From positions 1,044,966-1,077,699 of the forward strand of contig BFEA01000267.1 of the NCBI GenBank assembly GCA_003427395.1: DNA of 32,734 nucleotides, in the 5' to 3' direction. Below, piece after piece: positions 10,720-20,587 of the stretch; position 1 is the first letter of the stretch, and every line of letters starts with the position of its first letter. The DNA is from Chara braunii. Lineage: Eukaryota; Streptophyta; Charophyceae; Charales; Characeae. The translations under genes were made by a program, and so were the position numbers. Below the pieces are notes generated by a model. That model did not search any database and had not been told where the DNA came from. It saw nothing but the letters and a program-made list of their open reading frames with translations.

Positions 10720-11060
10720 GGGAGCATTTTGCTGTGGAAGTTGGTGTAGGTGGCCGCAACTGCGTTGAGAGGCTGCGCCTAGGGGACCGGGTGCAGCGCT
10801 TGGGTAGATCTGTAGCATCTACTTTAGCCAACAAAGAGCACATGGTTGTGAATGATTATGTCTAGGACATAGTTTGCACCTTCTACTACGGAGGTAGGGA
10901 AATAAATCATAAGATTTCTTTCCAAGTTAGTGACGACTTACCATTTGACATGATGTTAGGTATGTACTACCGCGAGGTTGCAAATCCCTTGTTCGACTCG
11001 GACCGAAAGGTGTTTAAGCATGTACTACCGGAAGGGAGGACAGTTAGAATTGCGAAGTAT
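10720..11060 (+). pseudogene. Ty3/gypsy aspartic protease C-terminal part
   Basis: The frame reads KISFQVSDDLPFDMMLGMYY near 10912-10970 followed by NPLFDSDRKVF. This matches the C-terminal half of Ty3-type retropepsins (the dLPfDiiLGmdWL pattern). A TAG at about 10863 and a TAG at about 11061 interrupt it. The active-site DSG triad was not confidently located. Confidence 0.65.
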
Positions 11061-11320
11061 TAGGCTAGTAGTCTGATAGACACTTACGGTTGCATGTGTG
11101 CAATGACATTCTACAGGTACTGTAAACCGAACCAAGAGGAGGGTATGTGCGCAGTCTTTGTCTCTGAGAAAGGGAAGGTCGTTTAATCACCCCCAGAGAT
11201 AGAAGTTGTTGTTGCTACGTACCTTGATCTGTTCGAGGAGCCTTCAAGAGTCGTAGATAGAAAGGTTGTTCATGCCATAAAAATCATCCAGGTAGCAAGA
11301 CACCAAAAGAGAGAATCTAT

Positions 11321-11400
11321 AGGATGGCTCCGACCGAGTTGGATGAGCTTCGTCGGCAACTGAAAGAGCTTACACAAAAGTGTTGGATTCGGCCTACTCT
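11321..11400 (+). pseudogene. Ty3/gypsy reverse transcriptase, first ~25 residues only
   Basis: RMAPTELDELRRQLKELTQK followed by CWIRPT is the canonical entry of Ty3/gypsy RT (YRMaPaELeELkkQLkeLldkGfIRPS). A frameshift separates it from the preceding linker at 11260-11320. Similarity stops near 11400 and the rest of RT, RNase H and integrase are absent, so the element is truncated here. Confidence 0.75.
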
Positions 11401-12361
11401 CCCACTATGTTGGAACCCTTCCGGTGAGCTTCCGAACCTGGGTGCCCCCAGCCTCGCCGGGGTCGGATGACGAGGCCCCTGGCCGACCTCGTGCTCTTGA
11501 TGAATCCAACCCGGATACCTAAGATATCTCTTATCTTTTGGGTTCTTGCAATAAAGTGGGTATGAACCTGGTGCAAGAGAAGCGATAGATTCCACATCTT
11601 CCCTTTTTTTTTTTTCTTGTTGTTCTTTCTTTTCGCAGCTGACCATTGAGCCGCACATTGCCCCTAAACCTGCGACAGAGCGGAATTTGGCTTATACCTC
11701 GCACGCTGGCACAACTTGCCCTGCCAGTTTTCCTTTGTTTTTCCTTTTGAGCCATTGTTGTCGGCCTTGATTCTGAAGCGAGCTCGAGTCTGAGGTGAGA
11801 ATCCTTCGTTTGGTCCGGGTTCTTCAACCCCCGCCAAAAATCCTTGGCCACACCCCAATTACTCTGATCGGCTTCCCTTGGTTTGAAACACCACGCAAGG
11901 TGTGAGGTTGTGCAAGTGCACCCCCATCCCTACTATCCTGCCTGAGTGTGACCAACACTCAAGACCATCATCCTACCCGTATCGAGGGCAACTTGGCCGA
12001 ATAGCAGTGACAAACACCAAGGTTGGGTCATACCCAGCCTTAGTGGAAGCGAAAGCAAACGAACCTTGTCATACGGGAACTTTGGATGCCAGGCTCGAGC
12101 AGTCTTCTACGGCCCCAGTAGTCAGAGAGTCCTGAATCAGATAAGCTGGCACAATCACCTAGGCAAGGTAGGCCAACACCCACAGACACATCCAGGCCTA
12201 CCTTGTTTCCCCTAACTTACCCAAGTCTAGGCGGAACTCGGACTAGCCGAGTGGCTTATATCCCTACCCTACTCTGGAGTCTGAGCTAAGCACGAGCAGA
12301 CCCCCTGAGACAACCAACTGATTCTATCCGAACATCAGCAGGAACCACACCCAATCAAACC
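11401..12361. other. No recognisable gene
   Basis: No domain or RNA was recognised. A pyrimidine tract ending in TTTTCGCAG occurs near 11620-11640 and resembles a splice acceptor, but no exon similarity follows. Confidence 0.35.
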
Positions 12362-13030
12362 CTGTGACGCCCAATCTCACGCCCAACGCGACTTCTCGTT
12401 TTGGAGTGTTAGGGGGCCTGAAAGTGCAAAAAGGGGGTGTGTCAAGGATTTTAGGAAAGTGGAGGGGGGGGGGGGGGGGGGTGGAGTCCCAGATCGGAAC
12501 TGGAATCCCCGCCGTTAAGTTTTAAGGGTAGGAGTGCAAGTGTCTTGTTTTAACTCAGATTCAGGGCTATCGCCGATCTCGCGGCCTGGGCCAGGGACGT
12601 ATCTGATGTACGGGCAGAACGCTATGAGTATTTTTCTGAGAGCGCATGTACCGTCATCGACCAAGGCACGTCTCGGAGTCGGATGAGAACGGTCGTAGTC
12701 AGAGACTGTGCTCTCAAAGCTCTGCTTCGGAACGGGTTCGTCGAATGAACCTCGCGTCACAATACTCGTTGTATTGCTGTCACTCCAGGCACAGTGTGCA
12801 AGGCCAGTAGCGAGCTATGGAGTCCCACGGAATAACAGTCAGGTTGTTATACGAGAGAAGGATATAATAGGGAGGGAAACGTGTAGTAACAACGAAGAAG
12901 CCGGGGGTTAAATAATACTGTCTATTGCGGGTGTCAGGATAGTCTGGAATCCGGGAATCCTAGTTTATAGCCCACTGGAAATCGCCCCCGCACAGTCGAT
13001 CGTTCTCAGTCTGACAGGGGTAGTCAGGGT
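12362..13030. other. Possible LTR start; boundaries not supported
   Basis: The run at 12362 begins TGTGACGCCC, the way many plant Ty3/gypsy LTRs begin. A poly(G) of about 19 bases follows (about 12463-12481). No matching CA end, target duplication or second LTR was found, so this is only a suggestion. Confidence 0.2.
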
Positions 13031-15060
13031 TCCGTGAGTTTCTTCGCACTGCCTACGTTGTTCCCCCTCCCAATACGCCCGATATTCGGGGTTCCTCAAG
13101 CTTTCGCGGCCAGTGACCCAGAAGGGAGTTTCCACAGCCATATCCTATTTAATGGACTTTATTTGCACCCATTTCATGATGAAGGGAGATTGCAACTGGG
13201 CTTACGCAGACGCTCGTGTATGTTGTAGACTTCGCTGCCGGACTGAGTGTCATACACGGGCACTTGCACAGGCGGATTGCTCAGATCCTATCCCGTCATG
13301 CGGATGAATTGGTGATAGGTGCTTCCGTTCAGGCATCGGTCTTTCCCGTATGCATGCCATTATTTTCCTTTCGCAACGTCATCATTCCAAGTGCGATCCC
13401 ACCGTTATATACACCTATGTGCAACAAAGATTCTGAAGGGATTGTCTATCGTCAAAGACCAATATATCTATCAAGTTATTCCTGCAATCGTGCATGCAAG
13501 TGGTCAGGCGAGTCATGCCCGCCGAGGGTATCACGCAGCACCGATGGGTACTAGAGGGTGGCGAAATTTGAATTAAGCTAACGCTATTGAACCAAACAAC
13601 ATCGGAAATCAAAAACAACTCAGGGAAAGGAGGCACGAGTTCATTCATCAACATGCATACATACATACATATGAAATAGAGAATCCGAGATGACTTTCAA
13701 AGAAAATTTGAAACTGTCGCAACAAAGTTGGCCAATCATTGGAATCAAAATTACACAGAAGGTAGGAAGAACGACATTATTCCACCATATCCTCGTTTCT
13801 CTCCCTTTTCTCTCTCTCTCTCTTTGCACCTTTCTGGTGCGGGCAGCCCGTCGCCCCACACCTCCAAACCATACAGAGCCGTCACCCCGCTTGGCCCGAG
13901 CATGCAAGCCAGGCTCGCCCGCGTGCCAGAGTCCTTCACGGCCACGCGTCAACCCCGCATACTCAGCGCCAGCTCGTCGGATCGCCCGACTCTCTACTCA
14001 CCGTCTTTCTGCTTGTTAGCCGATCCTCTCGACCCCGCTAACTCCCAAGTGGATTAGTAGAGAGAATTAATCGCGCTCGTGGAATTTATAACTTGTGCTC
14101 CAACGCGCAAAAACCGGGATTGCCTGAGAAGGATAGGAAAAGGGAAGGAGGAAGTGCCTACGGCTGCATGGCTGGGCCGCGGCATGGGGGACGTAGCCTC
14201 ACTCCACGCTTCGATCCAGTCATGCACCGACCTGGCCAATGAGATAGGGACGGGAGAGCGCACGCATCGATGCGCGCGGCGAGAACAGAGCGCAGGCCCA
14301 GGCGCAGCAAAGCGTGCGCGAGCAAGAAGCGAAGTGCAGTTACAGACAAAAATTACGAGATACCCAATTTCCTAGTCTAATTAGTAATTAAGGTCCTAAT
14401 TGCAAAAAGAAATTCCGAGAACTCGTGTGGGCACATTACCAATTCAAAATTCTGAAGGAATTTCCCGCGCGATTGCCGCGCCAAAAAGACAGACCTTTGT
14501 TGAAAAAGAAAGAAAAGAAAAAGAGGAAAAAGGAACCATAGCAGACGTTATTCCCCTGCGCTCACTAGGGCGCGGGCCAACTACCCCGAGGTTCACAACC
14601 CCCGCCTTCCTTCTGTCGAGGGACCGAGAAGAGAATGTCGGAAAACCAAGAAGGAGGGATTGCCATGCAATTTGTCCCCAGTCCCTTTTATGTAGCCCCT
14701 CCTTACCCCAATCCCGGTCGCGCAAAAGATGGCGCTTTAACAGAAAAGAGCTCATCACAACCCTATCCAACCTACCTGCACCCACTGAAACGTGTCCTAC
14801 ACCCCGCTCGGTGACCAGACCCCGCCAGACTGGGTAGTATAGTGGTGCGCAGATGCGCCCATAGGTTGTGTATAGTAATGTGTGTAGATACCCGTAGGCA
14901 CATGCTATGTGGAGAGATGTGTGTGCCCAGAGGCTAGATATGTGCAGTACTACGTAGAGGAAACTATGTGTCTGTACGTGTAAACTGTGTATTGGGTCCA
15001 GTGGACCATGTGTATGGTATGTGAAGGGATGACGGGCCAAGTTGGACAAGAACACCCCCA
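13031..15060. other. No recognisable gene; scattered simple repeats
   Basis: About 2 kb without a credible coding frame. It contains a CATA run near 13652-13672 and a CT run near 13804-13825. There is a pair of G/A-rich and C/T-rich segments around 14100-14160 and 14500-14540. From 14830 to 15060 the sequence is rich in TGTGTGT/TATGTG words without a fixed period. Confidence 0.35.
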
Positions 15061-15061
15061 A

Positions 15062-15128
15062 AGTCCCGAGCCAGACTCGAACCCATAATCTATAGCATGT
15101 AACCGGAAGACACTACCGTATGTGTACC
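15062..15128 (-). mobile_element. tRNA-like SINE head fragment
   Basis: On the minus strand GGGTTCGAGTCTGGCTC (B box and following stem) at about 15064-15082 is preceded by a degenerate A-box region near 15100-15125. This looks like a tRNA-derived SINE promoter. It does not fold as a complete functional tRNA by eye. Confidence 0.5.
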
Positions 15129-15371
15129 AGTCACAAGTGGTACATATGTAATATATGCCGGACTGGGGAGATCAACAGAACAACCACGACCAACAGTGGC
15201 AAACAACCCACGCAGCGTCAAGACCCAACATACAACACCATGGACGATCCCTTGGGTGGTGCACAGGCAGTGTCTGTAATAACTTACCTGCGTCGGCCCA
15301 AGAGGGTATGCAAGTGACCATGTGTTTACGCCTGTCAGTGTCTTCTGCGCAGAGGTGTGGACCACACACCA

Positions 15372-15423
15372 CACCACATGTGCATTGGCAACGGGTGCCC
15401 TGACCACTGAGCCACAGGCTACT
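15372..15423 (-). mobile_element. tRNA-like A-box fragment
   Basis: The minus strand reads GTGGCTCAGTGGTCAGGGC, a near-perfect tRNA A box. The nearest B box is ~320 bp away, so this is a SINE fragment and not a tRNA gene. Confidence 0.5.
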
Positions 15424-15678
15424 TGCAACATATTCTTCTCTCAATTTCACCTTTCACTTTCTACCTACCACTACTTGTAAGCCTATACAGGGGACCCCTG
15501 CAAACATAGCTTGGGAGAGGTAGCTATGGTTGCAGGGGTGCCCCGGCCTCAATTTTCAAAGTTGAATGAATCAATTGAGTTGTATCTATGGGACGCTGGA
15601 CCCGGTTTCCAGCAGGTGCTGCCCCCCGCCAATAGCTGGGGCTTGTTTTTGTGTAAAAAAAAAAAAAAAAAAAAAAAA
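15424..15678. mobile_element. Composite of SINE 3' end and poly(A) tail element (copy 4)
   Basis: The left part carries ATATTCTTCTCTCAATTTC and CTATACAGGGGACC, shared with the region at ~4325-4450. The right part (15591-15678) is the best preserved plus-strand copy of the GGACGCTGGACCCGG tail and ends in a 24-base poly(A) at 15655-15678. Whether these are one plus-strand element or two nested fragments cannot be decided from this window. Confidence 0.6.
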
Positions 15679-15689
15679 GGGAAAATTTG

Positions 15690-15935
15690 CCTGGCGCCCC
15701 TGTAATTTCCATTATTTTGCATGGCGCCCCTCCGACATGCCACTTACCCTGTTGTGCCCTTCTGACCACGATTCAAATTTCCCATAAAACCCCGGCGTCG
15801 GCTGGGCCTGAAATATTTTTGTTATGCCCCTACCGGTACCCATTCCAAATTTTCCGTATGCCCCTACCGGAGCGCCAATGAGTACCAGGGCCAAAATTTT
15901 CCATATGCCCCTATCAGTAGGGTGCAGGATTTCAG
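15690..15935. repeat. Left arm of degenerate ATGCCCCT repeats
   Basis: Five or more imperfect units contain a TTTTCC/ATATGCCCCT-like core (for example CGTATGCCCCTACCGG near 15856 and CATATGCCCCTATC near 15902), roughly 45-60 bp apart. The opposite strand encodes a matching short periodic peptide. Units of the opposite orientation lie right of the microsatellite. Confidence 0.6.
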
Positions 15936-15943
15936 CGATATGT

Positions 15944-16170
<227 letters not shown>

Positions 16171-16204
16171 ATTTTTTGTGGCAGCACCACAAAAACCACA
16201 TGTT

Positions 16205-16400
16205 TAAATCCGAATTTCTGGCGCGAGGGCATGATGGAAAGATGTATGCCACTCATGAGGGCATATCGCACAGGGACCGGTGAAATGAGGCTGGCCGTCC
16301 AGTAAGGGCACCGCGGAAAGTCGCGACTCTTGCTGACAGGGGCATGCAGGAAAGTATGGAGACCCCAGGGGCAGGACAGGGTAAGTGGGCCGTCGCAGCG
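16205..16400. repeat. Right arm of degenerate repeats, opposite orientation
   Basis: Units such as AGGGCATGATGGAAAG, GGGCACCGCGGAAAG and GGGGCATGCAGGAAAG resemble the reverse complement of the left-arm core (GGGGCATACGGAAAA). Left and right arms thus face each other across the microsatellite. Confidence 0.5.
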
Positions 16401-16562
16401 GCGCGACGCAATTTTCCCAAAAAAAAAACCTGGGCTTAAAAAAAATTAAAAAAATTGAGTTCATTGAAAAAAAAAGAAGGGGGGGAAGCTCAGGGAGAAG
16501 GGGGAAACAAAATAAAAGTTATCATCGAACTAGACCCATATAATTCACAACAATTGTCATTC

Positions 16563-16650
16563 TTCTAGTCCCATTTGGACTCAAACGCAGGTCTATATTT
16601 CAACAGGTCTGGGTGCACCAACTGAGCTACCGGTAGGACCGTTGGTGCAC
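16563..16650 (-). mobile_element. tRNA-derived SINE head
   Basis: The minus strand contains GTAGCTCAGTTGGTGCACC (A box) and, ~35 nt on, GCGTTTGAGTCC (B box). The internal CTGTTGAAATATAG is shared with the SINE at 21288-21410 (CTGTTGAAACATAG), so these belong to one family. No poly(A) tail was seen here. Confidence 0.65.
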
Positions 16651-17177
16651 CCGTAAAGGTATGTGAGAGGGACCCACCAAAAGGGGAAAAGAGAAAACAA
16701 AGAGCGGCCCATTCCGGCAGGCGCGAAAAAAAAAAAAAAGGCGGGTGGAGATCGTCGGCGGGACATCCGTTAAAATTTGAAAAATACAAACCCCGCGCAG
16801 GGACGTCCCGCTCAAATCGAGAAGAAGACGGCGGGCGGTCGCGAAAGACGCCCTCCCTGCACGATGCTGCCGTTTGCGGGCGGGATAGACTGATCTTGGA
16901 GGTAACGCGGGTGGTTCCTGTGCTCAATGCCGGAGCTCAACGAACGCGAAGTATAAAAACGGGGAAAGGAGGTAGAGTGAGCAGCCTCAATGACGGCGGG
17001 CGGTCGACGAACGAAGAGTCCTTTGTCCGGAATTGATGGACGCGTAGTTGGTATTCAACAGGGATCGCTAAGGGGCTCATGCACACGTCCTTTGGTCCTT
17101 TGTCCGCCTGGCGAAGCTGTGAAGTTAAACGTTTAGATGATACTCACACTGGTAGGGCATATGCACACGAGGACTTC
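16651..17177. other. No recognisable gene
   Basis: Contains an A run at about 16726-16739 and a TATAAAAA at about 16952 with no following open frame. The words GTCCTTTG and CACACG recur (17017-17110), hinting at old local duplication. Confidence 0.35.
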
Positions 17178-17655
17178 TTCAACTTCTCTGTGGACGTGAT
17201 TGCCGGCAGGTGCAGCCTGCCGAGACCGTTCAAGGCGGACGGATACATGTAGGAAACTCCCCGTGTGAGTATGGCCTTACTCTTTCCTGTTTGTATCGGA
17301 GTTCAGTGAGGCGAGATTTAGTCCAGGCAGTACACAGTCAAGTCTGTCAGTCTGAGTTACTGTATGTCCTTCCGCTTTCTGGTCTGTGACTTCAAGTTGT
17401 GTCCTGGCTCCACCATACCATGTTGTGGAACTGCCAGTGGGGTAATCAACCAGCGAAGTCGCTGTTATCGACTGTACGCGAGCTGCATGACGGGAAACTT
17501 TCCCGTGCGGTTCTGAGGGTCGTCTCGGTGGCCGTGCCGGCAATCACGTCCGATGTGTCATCTCGGTGGCCGCTTTTGCTAGTGTTCCTGCAGGAGGCCA
17601 TGATATAGAGTCTGGGGATGCACCTGCCGGCAATCACGTCCACAGAGAAGTTGAA
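17178..17655. repeat. Perfect 37-bp inverted repeat (17178-17214 / 17619-17655) enclosing 404 bp
   Basis: The arms are exact reverse complements over 37 bp: the left arm begins TTCAACTTCTCTGTGGACG and the right arm ends CGTCCACAGAGAAGTTGAA. A third partial copy, TGCCGGCAATCACGTCC, lies inside at 17535-17551 in the right-arm orientation. The perfect identity implies a recent origin. The enclosed segment contains a group II intron domain V. No transposase is present. Confidence 0.85.
17480..17513 (+). ncRNA. Group II intron domain V (relic)
   Basis: These 34 bases match domain V, the catalytic hairpin of group II introns. Positions 1-9 pair fully with 26-34 (including G-U pairs). The AGC catalytic triad is at positions 2-4, there is a two-base bulge (CC) on the 3' side, an upper stem with one C-U mismatch, and a GAAA tetraloop at 15-18. 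It is followed by TGAGGG as in many group II introns. No intron-encoded reverse transcriptase, domain VI or exon boundary could be identified. Most likely a fragment of an organellar intron moved to the nucleus, but a bacterial-type intron cannot be excluded. Confidence 0.72.
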
Positions 17656-19078
17656 AAGCAGCTCTGTGTTTGGCGTATTGCGTCGGAGTGGAGTTGTCCG
17701 CTCTATGTTTTTCTAGCGTACTTACTGAGCTGGAGTGAGGGACAATGTCGGCGGGGTACCTCGTGATGTATAGTCGCCTTCATTAGTTTCCTTTGTGAAT
17801 GCACCCTGGCAGCGTGATATGTAGGTTCCTTCGCGGGAACTAGGACGCAAGTACCTGTTGCAAATCCTCGTGAAGGGTGTGTTGTGAGGTTGCGGTTAAT
17901 CCCCGATTCGATGTGCGGCGTGTGCTGTCCTCCCTCCGATTGGAAGAGGACCTGGTACACTCGTCGTCATCATTTGTCAGTTCGACGAGGTTTCGACCTT
18001 GAAGTCGTTGGAGGAACATGTGGAACTCGAAATGCGAGGTACGCAGCATAATGCGTCTCAAGTAGTCTAATATGTAGTCTTGTGCTGAAGATTGTAGTTT
18101 AACTTGAAGGGCCCAAACCCCTCTGCAAGACGGCACAAAGACGGCACAAAGGGGAAACCAACTCCTAGGACATCGTGTGCAGACATGCTTCTCCAAGTGA
18201 TACGATTCTGAGAAGTTCAATTGGCTCACGGCACAAAGGTGAGGGGGTGGTGGTTTTCCCCCGTTCCTCCTTGGCACCCGTCTGAGCGAGAGCCCTTCTT
18301 GATCCCTTTTCTTACTCCATGTCCTGCTCTTTTTACTTTGTTCTCTCCTCACCTTTTCTGCTTGCCTGCATGTTAACCAGTATCGTCCTCCTCCTCCTCC
18401 TCCTCCTCCTCCTCCTCCTCCTCCTCCTTCTATTCCTCCCAGACCTCCTGCTAATAGTGCCCGCTCCGCTTTGCCCATCTCCTCCTGTTATTCGTATGTC
18501 TGCATATTACCAATACACTCCTCTTATGATCTATATCTGGGTATTGATATACTAACTTGCGGTCCTCTAAGGTTCTCTATGCTCCTTTAGGTGGTACTGA
18601 TAGGCAGAGGGAGTACACTCGATAGATGGGTAGATCGCTGCAGCAAAGATCGTTTTGATATGAATCAGTGCCCAACTGTTGTGGGATGTGCTTTTCTGTC
18701 CTTTCCAGCTCTCTTCAGTTTCGGTCCTTCTTCTTGACCCTTCGTTAAACTTCTCTCTAAGGTTCTCAGAAGAGTGCGAAAGCCTCAGTTTTTTTTTTGA
18801 TGACGTACAGTATTTTCTGCCTCTTGATGAGAAGGCGGCGTAACGGGCGTTTTGGACTGTTAACTGCTCGGGCACATTTTTGAGAGATGTCAGCGTTCTG
18901 CGGGTAGATTGATCTTCGGTCTCCATTCCCCCCTCGTCGCTGGTTTGGCAACCTGCCCGAGCTGGGGTGGTGGCATATCAAGAATGCCAGTACCTCGTTA
19001 ACTGCTGACTATGTACAAAGATCTGTAGGAGCTTTCGCTGGTAGTATTTAATTCTTCAACGAGATAACTGGAGTATCA
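17656..19078. other. No recognisable gene upstream of the LysM-M23 gene; (TCC)n run
   Basis: The only clear feature is a (TCC)n trinucleotide run at 18386-18428. ORFs reading through it as poly-Gly or poly-Leu are artefacts. The promoter and any 5' exon of the downstream gene should lie here but none was identified. Confidence 0.4.
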
Positions 19079-19085
19079 TATAAAA
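19079..19085 (+). promoter_or_regulatory. TATA-box-like sequence before the LysM-M23 start
   Basis: TATAAAA sits 29 bases before the ATG at 19114. A start site ~30 bases downstream would fall almost on the ATG, leaving hardly any leader, so this may be fortuitous or may imply a different start. Confidence 0.25.
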
Positions 19086-19113
19086 TTTGTCGGTGGCAAG
19101 CAAGCTCCTTGCC

Positions 19114-20457
19114 ATGTCATCCTCAAGGAAGCAGCAGGCGTCTCACGAGGGCCTGCCAACCCAACAATCTCCTTCGTCGAAGAAATGGATGGCCAAGATG
19201 TCCTCCGCGCGGGCTTCTCTCAAACGTCTAACGATCGGCAACTTTCCGCAATGCATCTTCAAGCCGACACGTGTCCACTCAGTAGAGGCCGGCGATTGCC
19301 TAGAGCTCATCGCCTCCACGTACGGGACCACGGTCGAGTCTATCAAGAGGCTGAACAAAATTGAAGGTGACGTCATTGTCGAAGGCAGTGTTTTATATAT
19401 CGACAAGCGCATTCCCATTCCGACACGTCGGGGGAAGAGAGAGATTGCAAGCCGTCCGATTCCGAGATTGAGAAAAGCGAACGCTCAGGAAAGGAACGCG
19501 ACGATGATGGAAGACCTTGAAGCGGAAGCGGCGGCGAATTGCCATTCGCTGGACTCTAGCACAGCAGCTGCTTCAGGCAGCGGTGCATCTGCACTTGACC
19601 TCAGGTCGTCAAGATTAGGCGGAACGAGGAGACATCATCAAGGCTCAAGGCTGAGAACAGTAAGAGTTCGTTTCGGCGATACGCTGGCGGGCATAGCACA
19701 GGCGAACGGGCTCCAAGCGGAGGAACTGCAAAGGCTAAATAACTTGCGCGATGATTCTATTAACGAAGGCGATGTCCTGGCACTGGGTGAGAGTGGTTGT
19801 AGCGATGATCATGCTGGAGAGATTCGCCGAGGAGCGAGACGGACCTATCGACCTCTCTTCTCGCGACTAAGTGATGGTGGAGGAGGGGACACCGCCAATC
19901 AGCAGACGGGAACCGGAGGGCCAGAGGTAACCCAGCTTCCGTACCGAGGCGTAATAAGGAAGAGTATCAGTCACCGAAGAAAGTCTCAGGCATCGTCAGA
20001 GTGTAGTAAGGTAAAGGTTGGAGGGAGGTGGAAGGCGGGGGGGACGAAAACCGTGCGGCGATCGCCGAGTGTCTCATCGTTGGTGTTTGGTCCGCCGGTC
20101 AGGCCCGCAGATGGATTCGTTAGCAGTCCGTTCGGATGGCGCTGGGGAGCTTTTCATGAGGGAGTTGATCTGGCCGCTGCGCAGGGGACACCCATTTTGG
20201 CTGCCAATCGTGGGGTCGTCACATTCGCAGGTTGGAGCGGAGGGTATGGGTACCTGTTGACTATCCAGCACAATGGGGGGTTCTCCACTCGGTATGGGCA
20301 TTGCTGTGCTATTCACTCTCGTGTCGGGCAGAAAGTCGCCAGAGGGCAACAAGTTGCTGCAGTGGGATCAACGGGGCATTCCACGGGACCTCATTTGCAC
20401 TTCGAAGTCAGAAGAAACGACGAGGCACTGGATCCGTTGGATTGGGTTGGCCTCTGA
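19114..20457 (+). CDS. LysM-LysM-M23 metallopeptidase, probable peptidoglycan hydrolase
   Basis: A 447-residue protein in one uninterrupted frame. The start is the first ATG after an in-frame TAA at 19081; the frame opens further only through TTG/GTG. The first ~50 residues are Ser/Lys/Arg-rich with few acidic residues, compatible with a plastid transit peptide but not proof. LysM1 is at ~54-97 (HSVEAGDCLELIA), LysM2 at ~182-224 (VRFGDTLAGIAQANG), and a low-complexity basic linker spans 225-328. The M23 domain covers ~329-438. Predicted zinc ligands are His348 and Asp352 (HEGVD) and His429 (HLHFE); His396 (RYGH) and His427 are the catalytic histidines, so all key residues are present. LysM binds peptidoglycan or chitin-type glycans, and M23 enzymes cut peptide cross-links of peptidoglycan. 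No intron is seen. The 3' end is repeated in a downstream array. Horizontal or endosymbiotic gene transfer is likely. Confidence 0.88.
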   Translation: MSSSRKQQASHEGLPTQQSPSSKKWMAKMSSARASLKRLTIGNFPQCIFKPTRVHSVEAGDCLELIASTYGTTVESIKRLNKIEGDVIVEGSVLYIDKRIPIPTRRGKREIASRPIPRLRKANAQERNATMMEDLEAEAAANCHSLDSSTAAASGSGASALDLRSSRLGGTRRHHQGSRLRTVRVRFGDTLAGIAQANGLQAEELQRLNNLRDDSINEGDVLALGESGCSDDHAGEIRRGARRTYRPLFSRLSDGGGGDTANQQTGTGGPEVTQLPYRGVIRKSISHRRKSQASSECSKVKVGGRWKAGGTKTVRRSPSVSSLVFGPPVRPADGFVSSPFGWRWGAFHEGVDLAAAQGTPILAANRGVVTFAGWSGGYGYLLTIQHNGGFSTRYGHCCAIHSRVGQKVARGQQVAAVGSTGHSTGPHLHFEVRRNDEALDPLDWVGL

Positions 20458-20469
20458 TGTATGTGGTTA

Positions 20470-20587
20470 GGTTCTCCATCCCCCCCCNCCCCCCCCTCCT
20501 CCTCCTCACAGGCCCCCTCCAAAAAATACAACTGATTCCAAAATGTCTCGTCCTTCTTCGCTTTCTAAGTTATACTATTAGCTTTGT
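20470..20587. other. 3' flank of the LysM-M23 gene with C-rich run
   Basis: A poly(C) run with an N at 20488 passes into CTC repeats, then ordinary sequence leading to the first partial 3'-end repeat. The N marks an uncertain base in the assembly. Confidence 0.5.

Noticed and set aside
13641-14057. Overlapping ORFs of ~100-110 codons on both strands
   Set aside because: Biased pyrimidine/purine composition including a CT run; no domain and both strands equally open.
12362-14060. Solo LTR beginning TGTGACGCCC
   Set aside because: No CA terminus, target duplication or second copy could be found; kept only as a low-confidence note.
16563-16650. Functional tRNA gene
   Set aside because: Boxes are good but the acceptor stem does not pair and the internal part is shared with a SINE at 21288-21410.
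18319-18555. ORFs with poly-Leu or poly-Gly
   Set aside because: Produced by the (TCC)n run at 18386-18428.
19087-19113. Extended N-terminus of the LysM-M23 protein from a TTG codon
   Set aside because: A eukaryotic gene should start at ATG; the first in-frame ATG after the TAA at 19081 is at 19114.
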